Both the position numbers and the translations under genes were made by a program. From Phytomonas francai (taxonomy: Eukaryota; Euglenozoa; Kinetoplastea; Trypanosomatida; Trypanosomatidae): a stretch of DNA of 64,000 nucleotides. The notes beneath the pieces were generated by a model. It was not told where the DNA came from. It saw only the letters and a list, made by a program, of their open reading frames with translations, and ran no database searches. The stretch is taken from NCBI GenBank assembly GCA_001766655.1, contig MJCC01000001.1, forward strand, positions 556,599 through 620,598, in the 5' to 3' direction. This document shows, in pieces, positions 29,181-37,900 of this stretch (positions are counted from its first letter, which is position 1; each line of letters starts with the position of its first letter).

Positions 29181-30794
29181 ATGAATCCATATACACAGAC
29201 TAGTGTTGCGCTTCTCATGTTTACTATCAATCTGTATTGGATCGCTGCACTTTTTACCATCTTTCTTAGAGCTAAGGAGCCCCATTTCCAGCAGCTAACT
29301 CAATACAGTGGGCGCTTAGCCCCTGCAGCTTCTTACTCCAGCAATAACGAAAAAGATGAAAAGAAAACCCGCAGAGCGGTAGTTGACGTTCCAGACCAGG
29401 GCAGGGCACGGGCCAGCTTACCTGCGGTACAGGTTCAGCCTATGAAGGCATCGGCGAAGAGCATTCGGCATATTGTTTCGATAGTTGGGTGGGTGCGAAG
29501 CTCTGTTCTCGGGCGTATGTGGATAGGTCGTCGGGATAGCTTCTGCATCTTTTACCTTAGTGGGATTCTTACCTGCGCTTGCATTTGGGGCGTGATATTG
29601 ACGCGCTTCACTCCGTTTTCACTGACGAAATCAAACATGCCTGCACTGCTACGCGTCGAGACCTGCCTGCCTCTCTTAGCATTTTCCATTCACATCTTGG
29701 TGCGCTTAGCGGAGTGTTTAATACTGCAAGAATTTCGAGACCAAAAAGAGGACCGCATGTTATTGTTTGCGACTCTTGCTGGGAGCTCTTTTTATATTTT
29801 TGCCCCTCTTTCTAGCAACGGCGCGTTGATTTACTCCATCTCTTTTTGGGGCTGTGGCGCTCCATCCGGTGGGACGTCGGAAGATGTCTCGATCGGTGCC
29901 TCTTTTGACTGCTCCATAGCAGATTCTTTCCAATCCTACAATCTCAGTCGTTCAGTTCGACTGCTAATGTGGCTTCTCTTCACGACCCACATCCTAGTGC
30001 AACTACTGCAAGTTCTCCACCACCGAATCTTATCGGAACTACGCCGTTCATCTCCTACCTTGTCAGGGGAAGACCTTCCACCGATAATTTTCTCTGCAGT
30101 GAAGCTGCTTTCGATGTTTGGTTCGAACTCCTTTTCTCGTAATCGCAAGGGCGGTTTTCGTGAAAATGAGGATGAAACTGATAGTAGACTTCAACTAATC
30201 TTTGAGGGCTGGCGTGGTTCCAATGGAAATAATTTCGGTGCTAAAGCATCTAGAACCTCTGGAAGACCGGGTTTATTGACTGGAGGCGGGATGCCGGATC
30301 GTCGTGTGTGGACCTATCGATTCCCGCAACGGCTTCTGTTTTCCTACATACAGGAGCCACATTACAGCTGCGAGATTGTGATGTACGCGATTAATTTGAT
30401 AGCAATGCTTGTGTTATTCCTATCACTCTTCCCTCGCCACGTATCTTTGAACCCTTCGGGAAAGTCTGTGCATACGCCGACTGTCCCACTTGGGCCTTCT
30501 ACTTCATTTTTCCTGGCTGAGCGTATAGCCTGGATGCAAGTATCTGCTGCATTTTTGGTAGGATTATTTACGCTATGCAATCTTGCCATTACCTCAAGCG
30601 AACATCAAAGGTTTTGGTGGTACCTCAATTCGATCAGGAGGGAGGTGCGGTGGGCCATAAACCAGCCTCATGTCGCTAAGCAGCAAGCTGCTAGTCAAGA
30701 TAGACTAGGCTCCGGCGAGGCTTGCGAGACGATTAGGAAGCTCACGCAGCATGAGCCGGTGCCCAAATGGCGCCTTTTTCCATTTATATATTAA
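29181..30794 (+). CDS. Polyprenol reductase-like protein (SRD5A3/DFG10 family)
   Basis: 537 residues with about seven membrane spans. The order of motifs follows SRD5A3: an N-terminal span followed by LTQYSGRL, a span with HILVRLAECLILQEF, a span before HILVQLLQVLHHRI, then YRFPQRLLFSYIQEPHYSCEI matching the [20 protein letters not shown] segment. A late HQRFWWYL with H475 aligns with the conserved C-terminal His, and the protein ends WRLFPFIY like LPFLF in the human enzyme. These enzymes reduce polyprenol to dolichol with NADPH in the ER, supplying the lipid carrier for N-glycans and GPI anchors. Two polar inserts, about 50-100 and 300-390, make it much longer than the human protein of 318 residues. 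Confidence 0.78.
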   Translation: MNPYTQTSVALLMFTINLYWIAALFTIFLRAKEPHFQQLTQYSGRLAPAASYSSNNEKDEKKTRRAVVDVPDQGRARASLPAVQVQPMKASAKSIRHIVSIVGWVRSSVLGRMWIGRRDSFCIFYLSGILTCACIWGVILTRFTPFSLTKSNMPALLRVETCLPLLAFSIHILVRLAECLILQEFRDQKEDRMLLFATLAGSSFYIFAPLSSNGALIYSISFWGCGAPSGGTSEDVSIGASFDCSIADSFQSYNLSRSVRLLMWLLFTTHILVQLLQVLHHRILSELRRSSPTLSGEDLPPIIFSAVKLLSMFGSNSFSRNRKGGFRENEDETDSRLQLIFEGWRGSNGNNFGAKASRTSGRPGLLTGGGMPDRRVWTYRFPQRLLFSYIQEPHYSCEIVMYAINLIAMLVLFLSLFPRHVSLNPSGKSVHTPTVPLGPSTSFFLAERIAWMQVSAAFLVGLFTLCNLAITSSEHQRFWWYLNSIRREVRWAINQPHVAKQQAASQDRLGSGEACETIRKLTQHEPVPKWRLFPFIY

Positions 30795-30994
30795 CAGGCG
30801 TCTCTTGTGAAAACTTATTTAGCTATCTCGAGAAGTAGCAAAGAAGGGGGCGCCACGAGAGGTATGACAATGGCGACGACAAAATAACTGTAGTAGGTAC
30901 TAGTTTTTTTTTGACTCGGTAAATTACTTGGCTCAGGATATGAATATACTTTTCCTCCCTTATTTGATTATATTTATTTACCGAAAAGGAAATC
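30795..30994. other. Short intergenic spacer
   Basis: 200 bases, AT-rich, with a T-run near 30905 and pyrimidine-rich sequence at about 30949-30965 before the next ATG. No gene. Confidence 0.4.
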
Positions 30995-33244
30995 ATGCCT
31001 CCGTTGGTCTCTAACTACACGTTTTCGGATTTCCTGCTCCGTCTGCAGCGTAGTCCGACGTCACATATGAGTCTTCTCTATCACAAGCACAGCCAGTTGT
31101 TTCGTGGTCGTCCTGACATGTTCACGAAGTCAGTTCTCTCTGTTACTTGGGAACGGTCGTTAGCGCTGCTCGACGCCGCGTACTACTCACAACCCATAGA
31201 GGTGGAAACCTATGACGGTGTCCTTAGGCGGATGCTTCTGCATTCTAAACACGTTTCACAGACGGGCTCTGGGCAAATGGTAGGCTGGAAACCAGCGATG
31301 CGTGTGTTTTCAGAAGCTATTTTAGCGCACGGGAAAGCCGTTCCAACACACATGTTCGTCTCAACTCTTCGGCTCCTCGCGCCGCACCGTCGCGCGGTCG
31401 CCGCGCTCAAGATTCTTCAACTAGCCCAAGCGAATGAAAAACTCACCAAGCCGATGCTTGTTGATGCCGCCCACGCCTGTGCAACGCAGGATAACTGGGA
31501 ACAAGCTTTACACTTACTTATGCACCTCCACAAGGATGATCCAAGCTATATCTCGGGAGCCATTCAGAGCCTCCGGCCTGAGGGGACAGACGCGTTGACT
31601 GCGCAGAGAGCGCAGCATTCCGTCTTGCCAGAAACGCTGCGGCCCGACGCAACTCAGTGGCATATACTTTGCGTGCTCAACGATGTCGTCAGTAGTGTGC
31701 CATGGGAAGTGGCGCTTAAAAACAAGCTATGCTACTCATACCTAAGCTACCTCACTGCCAGCACCGTCCTGACCGCCGAGGAAAAAGCGCAGGCGCTCGG
31801 CAGGGCAATCCGGCAGCTTCCGTGGAACGTTACGATGGCGCTGCTCAGAAAATACACCGAGCCAGATCTGCTGCTCGACGCTGAGTGGAAACAGCTGAGC
31901 CTAGAGTTGCCATCCCCCTCTGTAGAATTCGAGGAACCTATTAGAAAAGAGGTCAACCCTACAAAAGGTCATTACAAGGGAAAGCTCAAAAAAATGCGTA
32001 GGAAAGTCGACAGAGGAGGCAAACCCGTCGAGGATGCAGAAAACGCGCCTAAGGAAAGTTGTACGAGGGACTCGGGGGCCGTCGCGCGAGAACGATCCGG
32101 TTCCCGCCCCATGACGCCCGAGGAAGCCGCCTCCACGACCCCCACCCCTCGCGAGGACGTCGGGGGGTCTGGGGTGGCCGTGAGCCCGCAGGAGGTGTGG
32201 GATCTGGTCGCGCGCCACTTCTTCAGCTCGCCGGGATCGCTGGGAGCGTGCCCGGCGTCCACGCTCGCCGCGTTTATGGCGGTGCTGGTGGGAAAGCTGT
32301 CCGCTCCGGCGGAGGCCGCGGCGTTCGTGCGGGCGGCGGGCGCCTTCGCGCACGCCGCGGGGGTCGCCGGGGCGGGCTCGCACGCGGGCCGCCTGGACGC
32401 CGCGCTCACCCACCCCGCCGTCCACCTCGCGCTGCTGGAGAAGTGCTGCGAGGGGGAGGGCGGCGCGGAGGTCGCGGCGGGGCTGCTGTTGGGTGGCGCG
32501 GCCGGCTCCCAACACGCGACGCCGACGCGGCTGCTCAGCGCCGTCGTCTCGCAGCTCCGCGGGGCGAAGCGGGTCGCGCTGGTGGTGCGCCTCCTGCGCG
32601 AGCACGTCGTGCCGACCCACGGCAGGCTCACCGCGCGCGCGCTGGAGGCGCTCTTCGAGTGCGTCCTCGCCCACAATCGCGCGATTCACGCCGTGGCGCT
32701 CTCCCTTGGGCGGGCGATGCAGGGACGGCCGGGGACGGCAGCCGCCGCGGAGGGGCCCGCCACGGACCTCGCGGCGGCCCGACGGGAGATGAAACGGCTC
32801 AGCCTGCAGGTCGTGCACTGGAAGTCCGCGCTGAGTTGGTCCACGGACTTGGCCGCGGCGCCTTCGGAGAGCCGTATTGTGGAGACTGGAACCGGGGCCT
32901 CTCAGGGCGCCGTCTCCCGCCGACCAGCGGTCGTCGTACCGATCGAACCCCCTCTCTCGTCGCGGATGTTGAGTATCTTGCTTAGCATTTGCGTCGATGC
33001 TTGCAGCCCAGAAGGTGCCCTGCATGCTATGGAATATGCCCGAAGAGTGGGAGGGGTCGAGTTGGCCTTTTCGGAAGAAATCGAAGCGTTGCTCCACTGT
33101 ATGATGTATGATCGACCATACGAAGCGGAGGCCCTGGTCACACATGCGGAGGAAAAGCATGGCGGGGTTGTGGCAGCCCCTTTGCGGAGGCTTTTGATTA
33201 TTGCACAGTCCGCTAAAGAACGACAATCCTATGAAACGTGTTGA
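30995..33244 (+). CDS. Helical-repeat (PPR-like) protein with Ala-rich insert
   Basis: 749 residues. The first 300 residues and the last 110 consist of paired amphipathic helices, for example MRVFSEAILAHGKAVPTHMF, then RRAVAALKILQLAQ and NWEQALHLLMHLH, and near the end SPEGALHAMEYARRVGG. These resemble pentatricopeptide repeats, which in kinetoplastids serve mainly mitochondrial RNA processing and ribosomes. Between about 360 and 620 lies a GC-rich segment dominated by Ala, Gly, Arg and Val with helical periodicity. It may be diverged repeats shaped by base composition. A large antisense open frame here is a by-product of that composition. Mitochondrial location is inferred; the PPR call is moderate. 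Confidence 0.65.
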   Translation: MPPLVSNYTFSDFLLRLQRSPTSHMSLLYHKHSQLFRGRPDMFTKSVLSVTWERSLALLDAAYYSQPIEVETYDGVLRRMLLHSKHVSQTGSGQMVGWKPAMRVFSEAILAHGKAVPTHMFVSTLRLLAPHRRAVAALKILQLAQANEKLTKPMLVDAAHACATQDNWEQALHLLMHLHKDDPSYISGAIQSLRPEGTDALTAQRAQHSVLPETLRPDATQWHILCVLNDVVSSVPWEVALKNKLCYSYLSYLTASTVLTAEEKAQALGRAIRQLPWNVTMALLRKYTEPDLLLDAEWKQLSLELPSPSVEFEEPIRKEVNPTKGHYKGKLKKMRRKVDRGGKPVEDAENAPKESCTRDSGAVARERSGSRPMTPEEAASTTPTPREDVGGSGVAVSPQEVWDLVARHFFSSPGSLGACPASTLAAFMAVLVGKLSAPAEAAAFVRAAGAFAHAAGVAGAGSHAGRLDAALTHPAVHLALLEKCCEGEGGAEVAAGLLLGGAAGSQHATPTRLLSAVVSQLRGAKRVALVVRLLREHVVPTHGRLTARALEALFECVLAHNRAIHAVALSLGRAMQGRPGTAAAAEGPATDLAAARREMKRLSLQVVHWKSALSWSTDLAAAPSESRIVETGTGASQGAVSRRPAVVVPIEPPLSSRMLSILLSICVDACSPEGALHAMEYARRVGGVELAFSEEIEALLHCMMYDRPYEAEALVTHAEEKHGGVVAAPLRRLLIIAQSAKERQSYETC

Positions 33245-33544
33245 GGGTGATGCTTTTTTCTCACCTTATATTTTCCTCTAGTCGGACATTTTACACAAAT
33301 GTGCTTAAAAGATGCTTTTGCGTCTCAAATATTTCTTTTAGGGAACGAGACTTGATAAAATAGTAATCTATCGAAAAGGGGAAGTCAAGGAAACAGATGA
33401 TGCTAAGGATTTCTTTTTCTTTTCGACTTTAGGTCACACTTTGAGGGGTGAAGGTGCGAAGGTACACACACACACACACACACACATACATACATACACG
33501 GTTCAATACCACGTAAGTTTAGTTTTCTATTATTAGGTTACAGA
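33245..33544. other. Intergenic spacer with CA microsatellite
   Basis: AT-rich, with an AC dinucleotide run at 33464-33486 continuing into TACA tetranucleotides to 33499, shortly before the Mic10 start. No gene seen. Confidence 0.5.
33464..33499. repeat. (AC)n and (TACA)n microsatellite
   Basis: About eleven AC units followed by three TACA units, 45 bases upstream of the Mic10 ATG. Confidence 0.85.
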
Positions 33545-33844
33545 ATGTCGAAAGAACTTTCACAGGAAACTTCCAAGATTAGTTCGGATGAGAAGTGGGA
33601 CCATTCGTTTGAAAATCTAATTCGTAAAGCATCTATTGGGCTTTCCATAGGTATTTTACCATGCTTGTTGCTTTCGAAATCCTCTGTCGTGCGGGGGGCT
33701 ATCGTTGCCTTCTGCACAGGTGTTGGATGTGGAGTAGCGTACAATGAGGCCCGCTATCTTTTCGATCATGATATCGCATTTGACAAGCGTAATATTGTTC
33801 AAATACAGTCATCTTATGGAAAAGGATCTGTAAACTCAAATTAA
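33545..33844 (+). CDS. MIC10: MICOS core subunit Mic10
   Basis: 99 residues. The Mic10 pattern is plain: a short polar N-terminus, SDEKWDHSFENLIRK, then two closely spaced membrane spans. The first (about 29-44) has a G32-x-x-x-G36 motif. The second (about 51-66) has the glycine-rich GVGCGVAYNEA with G59, G61 and G63. These glycines drive Mic10 oligomers that bend the inner mitochondrial membrane at crista junctions. A short polar tail follows. Trypanosomes are known to carry two Mic10 paralogues; which one this is cannot be told here. Confidence 0.9.
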   Translation: MSKELSQETSKISSDEKWDHSFENLIRKASIGLSIGILPCLLLSKSSVVRGAIVAFCTGVGCGVAYNEARYLFDHDIAFDKRNIVQIQSSYGKGSVNSN

Positions 33845-34048
33845 AAAATTCTAAAACGATAGGAAAGGGAGAATTGCTCTCTCCTAGCTCCTCATCTTGG
33901 GTGAAAGGTTGGGCGAGGGAGGGGTTGTATTTTCCCGTCCTTGTTTTGTTTATCGCTATTATGGTCTTTATGCATAGTTAGACGAGGAAAATTTTGTGGT
34001 TGCAGACATATTTCAAAAAATTTCCGAACGTTAGCCTGGAATCAAAAG
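33845..34048. other. Intergenic spacer
   Basis: AT-rich. Pyrimidine-rich sequence at about 33926-33950 and several AG dinucleotides precede the small frame at 34049. Otherwise nothing seen. Confidence 0.35.
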
Positions 34049-34162
34049 ATGCTCGATCAAAGCACAAGTATGGATTATGAAACTATAATTTGTATCCTTT
34101 TTTGTGGCTTTGTCATTTACTTTCTGGTATCGTGGATTTTTTGCTTTCTGCAGGGGTCATAG
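34049..34162 (+). CDS. Possible 37-residue single-span microprotein
   Basis: ATG frame of 37 codons plus stop. A polar start (MLDQSTSMDYET) is followed by one continuous hydrophobic span of about 20 residues (IICILFCGFVIYFLVSWIF) and a very short tail. The architecture is that of tail-anchored or small inner-membrane subunits. It sits in the 440-base gap between Mic10 and Rpb11, which would otherwise be empty. AT-rich DNA often yields hydrophobic open frames by chance, so support is weak. Met8 could also be the start. Confidence 0.3.
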   Translation: MLDQSTSMDYETIICILFCGFVIYFLVSWIFCFLQGS

Positions 34163-34284
34163 CAGTTTTAGCCCAAAGTAGATAACAAGCTGTAACCTAT
34201 ATTTAGGTGATTTCTAGATTTCTTTGTTTTTGGTGACACTTTTCGGAAAGTGTAACACACAATCTTAAGCATAAATTAAACATA
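34163..34284. other. Short spacer before RPB11
   Basis: Contains T-rich sequence at about 34206-34250 suited to a splice tract; AG at 34247-34250 region precedes the next ATG. No gene. Confidence 0.35.
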
Positions 34285-34698
34285 ATGTCGATCTCTCATG
34301 GTATGCTGATCTACAACAATGACATCACGCCGGACAGCCTGGTTGACATGAAGGGAGACTGCAAGATTGTCGAGCACGTTTCGAGTACTATGGCGAACTC
34401 ATCGCTTTTTAAGCTTGATAAGGAGGATCACACGATCGCAAACCTCCTGCGCATGAAGCTTCACGAGTCACCTTTTGTACAGATCGCAGGCTATCGGGTG
34501 CCGCACCCAACGCAGCACCGCGTCGAGCTGCGAGTGCAAACCTCGTCGGATGGCAGTGTCAGGCCGGTGCCAACGCCGAAAGAGGCACTGCAGACAGCCA
34601 TTGACGGATGTCTGCTTGACTTGCAAACATTCGAAGAACAGCTTCGTGCGGATGCGCAGGCAAAGGGGTTGGAATTGGAGGAAGTAGATTTGCATTAA
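34285..34698 (+). CDS. RPB11: RNA polymerase II subunit Rpb11-like
   Basis: 137 residues. After a 35-residue lead resembling the Rpb11 start (GDCKIVEHVSSTMANSSLFK), the alpha-motif of the Rpb11/AC19/archaeal L family is present: KEDHTIANLLRMKLHESP, followed by IAGYRVPHPTQHRVELRVQT. The C-terminal helix (KEALQTAIDGCLLDLQTFEEQ) is the Rpb3-pairing helix. Rpb11 forms the heterodimer with Rpb3 that nucleates polymerase II assembly. The related AC19 of polymerases I and III is the main alternative. Wording such as AGYRVPHP and the N-terminal lead favour Rpb11. It is a little longer than the usual 115-120 residues. Confidence 0.85.
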   Translation: MSISHGMLIYNNDITPDSLVDMKGDCKIVEHVSSTMANSSLFKLDKEDHTIANLLRMKLHESPFVQIAGYRVPHPTQHRVELRVQTSSDGSVRPVPTPKEALQTAIDGCLLDLQTFEEQLRADAQAKGLELEEVDLH

Positions 34699-34931
34699 GC
34701 TGCAAAGCATTAATATCTCGATAATTCCTTGTTTAACTACAACTAAACTCCAGAGTTAATATGAATTTGCTAACTCAGAGCTTTTAACAGCGTTCTCTTA
34801 TTTTCCTTCTATATTTCGATACAAAATAAAAAATATGATCCATCTTTGGCTATAGGATAGCAAGCAAGGAAACTCATACTAAAAAGAAAGAAATTAAAAG
34901 CGAAACTTATTCTAGGGTAAGGAGCTTACTC
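34699..34931. other. Short intergenic spacer
   Basis: AT-rich; pyrimidine tract at about 34792-34819 (TTATTTTCCTTCTATATTTC). No gene. Confidence 0.4.
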
Positions 34932-37900
34932 ATGGATCAAAACAGTGAAGGTCGTTCTAATAGATTGGCATCGAATAAGTTACCATCTGAGGATGAAATA
35001 TCAACTCTCCTTGAATTGTTTCGCGAGCAAATCGCCCTTGGTGGGAATTCAAAAAATGAAGGAAATGAGCAAGATTCGTCTGAGAGACAAACAGAATATT
35101 CCCATCATGCTTTTGACCTCGACTATCTTATAAACAAACGAGTCAGTTCCTTCGCTATCCCATCTTTTTCGACTACTACACTTACAATTGTTTGGGTCCT
35201 GAACCTCCTTGTCTGCTTGCTATGTTTTGTTTTAGCTGAAATTTATCACGAGCATCTAGATACGTTTCCGCTGATTTTACTTGTTATCTTGGGTTGCCAT
35301 CTTATTACGGCAAATAACTTTTTTTCATATCTGTTGGGTCGTCATCGGCACGGTGCTCACCGCTATCAACTTTACCAACCCTTCAAGGGGGGCCACCGAT
35401 TTGTAATCATTCAGTTTTTCGGCATCTCCTGCGTAGTGCTCTGCCTAGTAGTTGCATTTGCCTATACCCTTTTCCTTTTATCATCAAATTCGCGTAAAGA
35501 TGTGCATAATGGGCTCTATACAACTTCAATTGTCTTTGGTGTCGCTGGCAACATCCTTCTTTACCTCTCGCCTAATTATTTTCAGCCGCGTGACGACGGG
35601 AATGTGTCAAGGCAAACGGATGGTAAACATGAGAATCCCACCTCTAATGCGACTTTCCTTACCCCATCTGCCTTTTTAGAGTTACTCTATATCAGCCCTA
35701 ACTGTGAGTCTGCGCTCATAGTAATCTTTGCGATCGCGCAATCCTTTATGAGTGTTCTGGCTACATTGGTGCCCTATATTGCTACTTTTATCGGTATTTC
35801 TTTATTTCTGATACAGGTACTTGGCGGTGCTATCATTCATTTTTTAATTGGTCACGCATACAAGCCAGGTTATCGCTTCGTAGCTTTGCGGCTTCACAGC
35901 AGCACGGATACCATCGGGTTCTGGGCTGCACGCGCACTCTATATCGGTTCATTGATTGTGAACGCAGCCCTCATGAAGAATCCAGCAATACTGCATGAAG
36001 CATCCTTTCTTTTGGTGTGCGTAGCTGCTCTTAATATTTTTAGCATCATTATTTTCTTGTTCTTCGTGCGCACCGCCTCTTTCCGCGCTACTGACGTCAC
36101 GCAGACAAACTCCATCTTTCAATTTTATGGAGCCGTGCTGAATATTGTAACATATTTGTTAGCGACCGCTTCCTTCACCTTAATACTATACATAACACTC
36201 CATGAAAGCGAGTTAAAAATCTCAGAATCTGGGCGAAGCGCCAAAGATTTTTTGCATTTTTGCTTGCAGCTGATCCTTGTTTTTTCGCTTTTTCTAGCTC
36301 CAATCACTCAGGCCGGCGGGTGTGCCATTTACGGTGCGAATTTTGCCATTCTCCATAATTTCCAGGGCAGCCCAGCGTTTATCTTCGTTCAGTGCGGTTT
36401 TTTGCTGCTCTACCTATCGGAATTCATGACCACGGTGTTGTTTCTTTTCACGGGTACATATTCCTATGCTCTTGTCGCAAGCATCAGCTCTGCGTTCAGC
36501 ATCACTTGCATTACTTTTTCGGTGCGTCTATACAATGCAAAACCAAACCGATTACGCTGGTTCGATAGCTCAGACTCAATCGCCAGCATCACTGATTCAA
36601 ATGAAGACCACAGTCATACTCAAGGTTCTCATCCTGGTAAAGCTTCTAAGCAACGGCGATCAGAATCCGAAACGACATCTGATAGGTTGCGCTCTCTGTT
36701 CCTTAACGGTAGAGAGTATAATGAGAATGAGAAATCTGGAAACCTCCAACTAGGCTCCCTTTTTAACGCTGGAATGATTTGCGCATATATATGCGCCCTC
36801 GCATCCTTCACCTTATGCCTTGTTCTTGATCTTTCAGATCACTATATGTGGTTTTATGCAGACATCCCGCGCTCAAAGGTACTTTTACTGGAGTGTCTCT
36901 TTTTCGCTGTGAGTGTACCGCTTGCCAACTTCTCCGCACGAAGCAAGGATATTCACATGCTTTACCCACTATCTCGTAATACCAGGTTCACTGTACTGCA
37001 TACGTTGAGCTGGACGTTACACATGATCGGTATCGTTGGAAATCTCTTTCTGTTTGACCAATTCCAAGCGAAAGATTATACAGTAGCGTTGTCAACACAC
37101 ACAGTTCGGGGCTTTTTGCAGTTCATCCCTCTTATACTGATTACCATTTACATTGCCATGGAATACAAAAACGATGTTCAGAATCGACAGCACCGCTCGC
37201 TCAGTGTTCAGGCTTTGCATACGTTAAATCAGATACTCAGCAAAATGGCCGAGAAGGTCGAAAGAAAGGAAGACAAAGATGCCCTACAAGTCTTATTTTC
37301 CGCCGTTTCAGAACCAATTTTACAAACGTTTGGTGTGTTGGACTTTCCCGAAATGTTTCATCTTCACTTCCCTACAAAGATGGGTCTTGACAATGAGGGG
37401 GACGGTCAAGAACATAACGAGGCATCTCCTCATCTCTCTTCTGTATGCGCGAAGGAAAGAGCCGCTTCCGCTTTTTCCGCTTCCTTATCCAACTATGCCA
37501 CCATCGGAAAAGCGACGTCGAATGCGCGCCCCATGCTCAACACATATGAGCGCGAACGTCGGCACCAAGATATCGGCATCGTTGTTATGCTTCTCTCTCT
37601 CGCCTCCGCGTCCCTTTTCGCGCTTGGCTCGATTCCCAGCACCCACGAGGTCTTTCGGTTAGGCTGCGCGGTGCTCGGTTTGATTGTGTGTACCGGCTCG
37701 TGTTTGGGAATTCACGTGGGCTACGGCGCGCTGCTACACGAGAACGACTCTAACTACGCTTTCTTCATGCCCTTCAGAGGCGGCGCAGCCTTCACTTCTT
37801 ATCAATCCTTGGGCTGGACTGCCTACGCCTCAGTCCTTATTCTGACGCTGGTCGTGAATGAGGTGCCTGAGGTGCTAGGAGGCGGAGGGATGGTACTGGC

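Noticed and set aside
31901..33226. Antisense open frame of 441 codons
   Set aside because: It mirrors the GC-rich part of the helical-repeat gene. Its protein is Arg/Gly/His-rich without structure, and all other genes are on the + strand.
34285..34698. Assignment to AC19 of polymerases I/III
   Set aside because: The N-terminal lead and AGYRVPHP wording fit Rpb11 better, though a profile comparison would be decisive.
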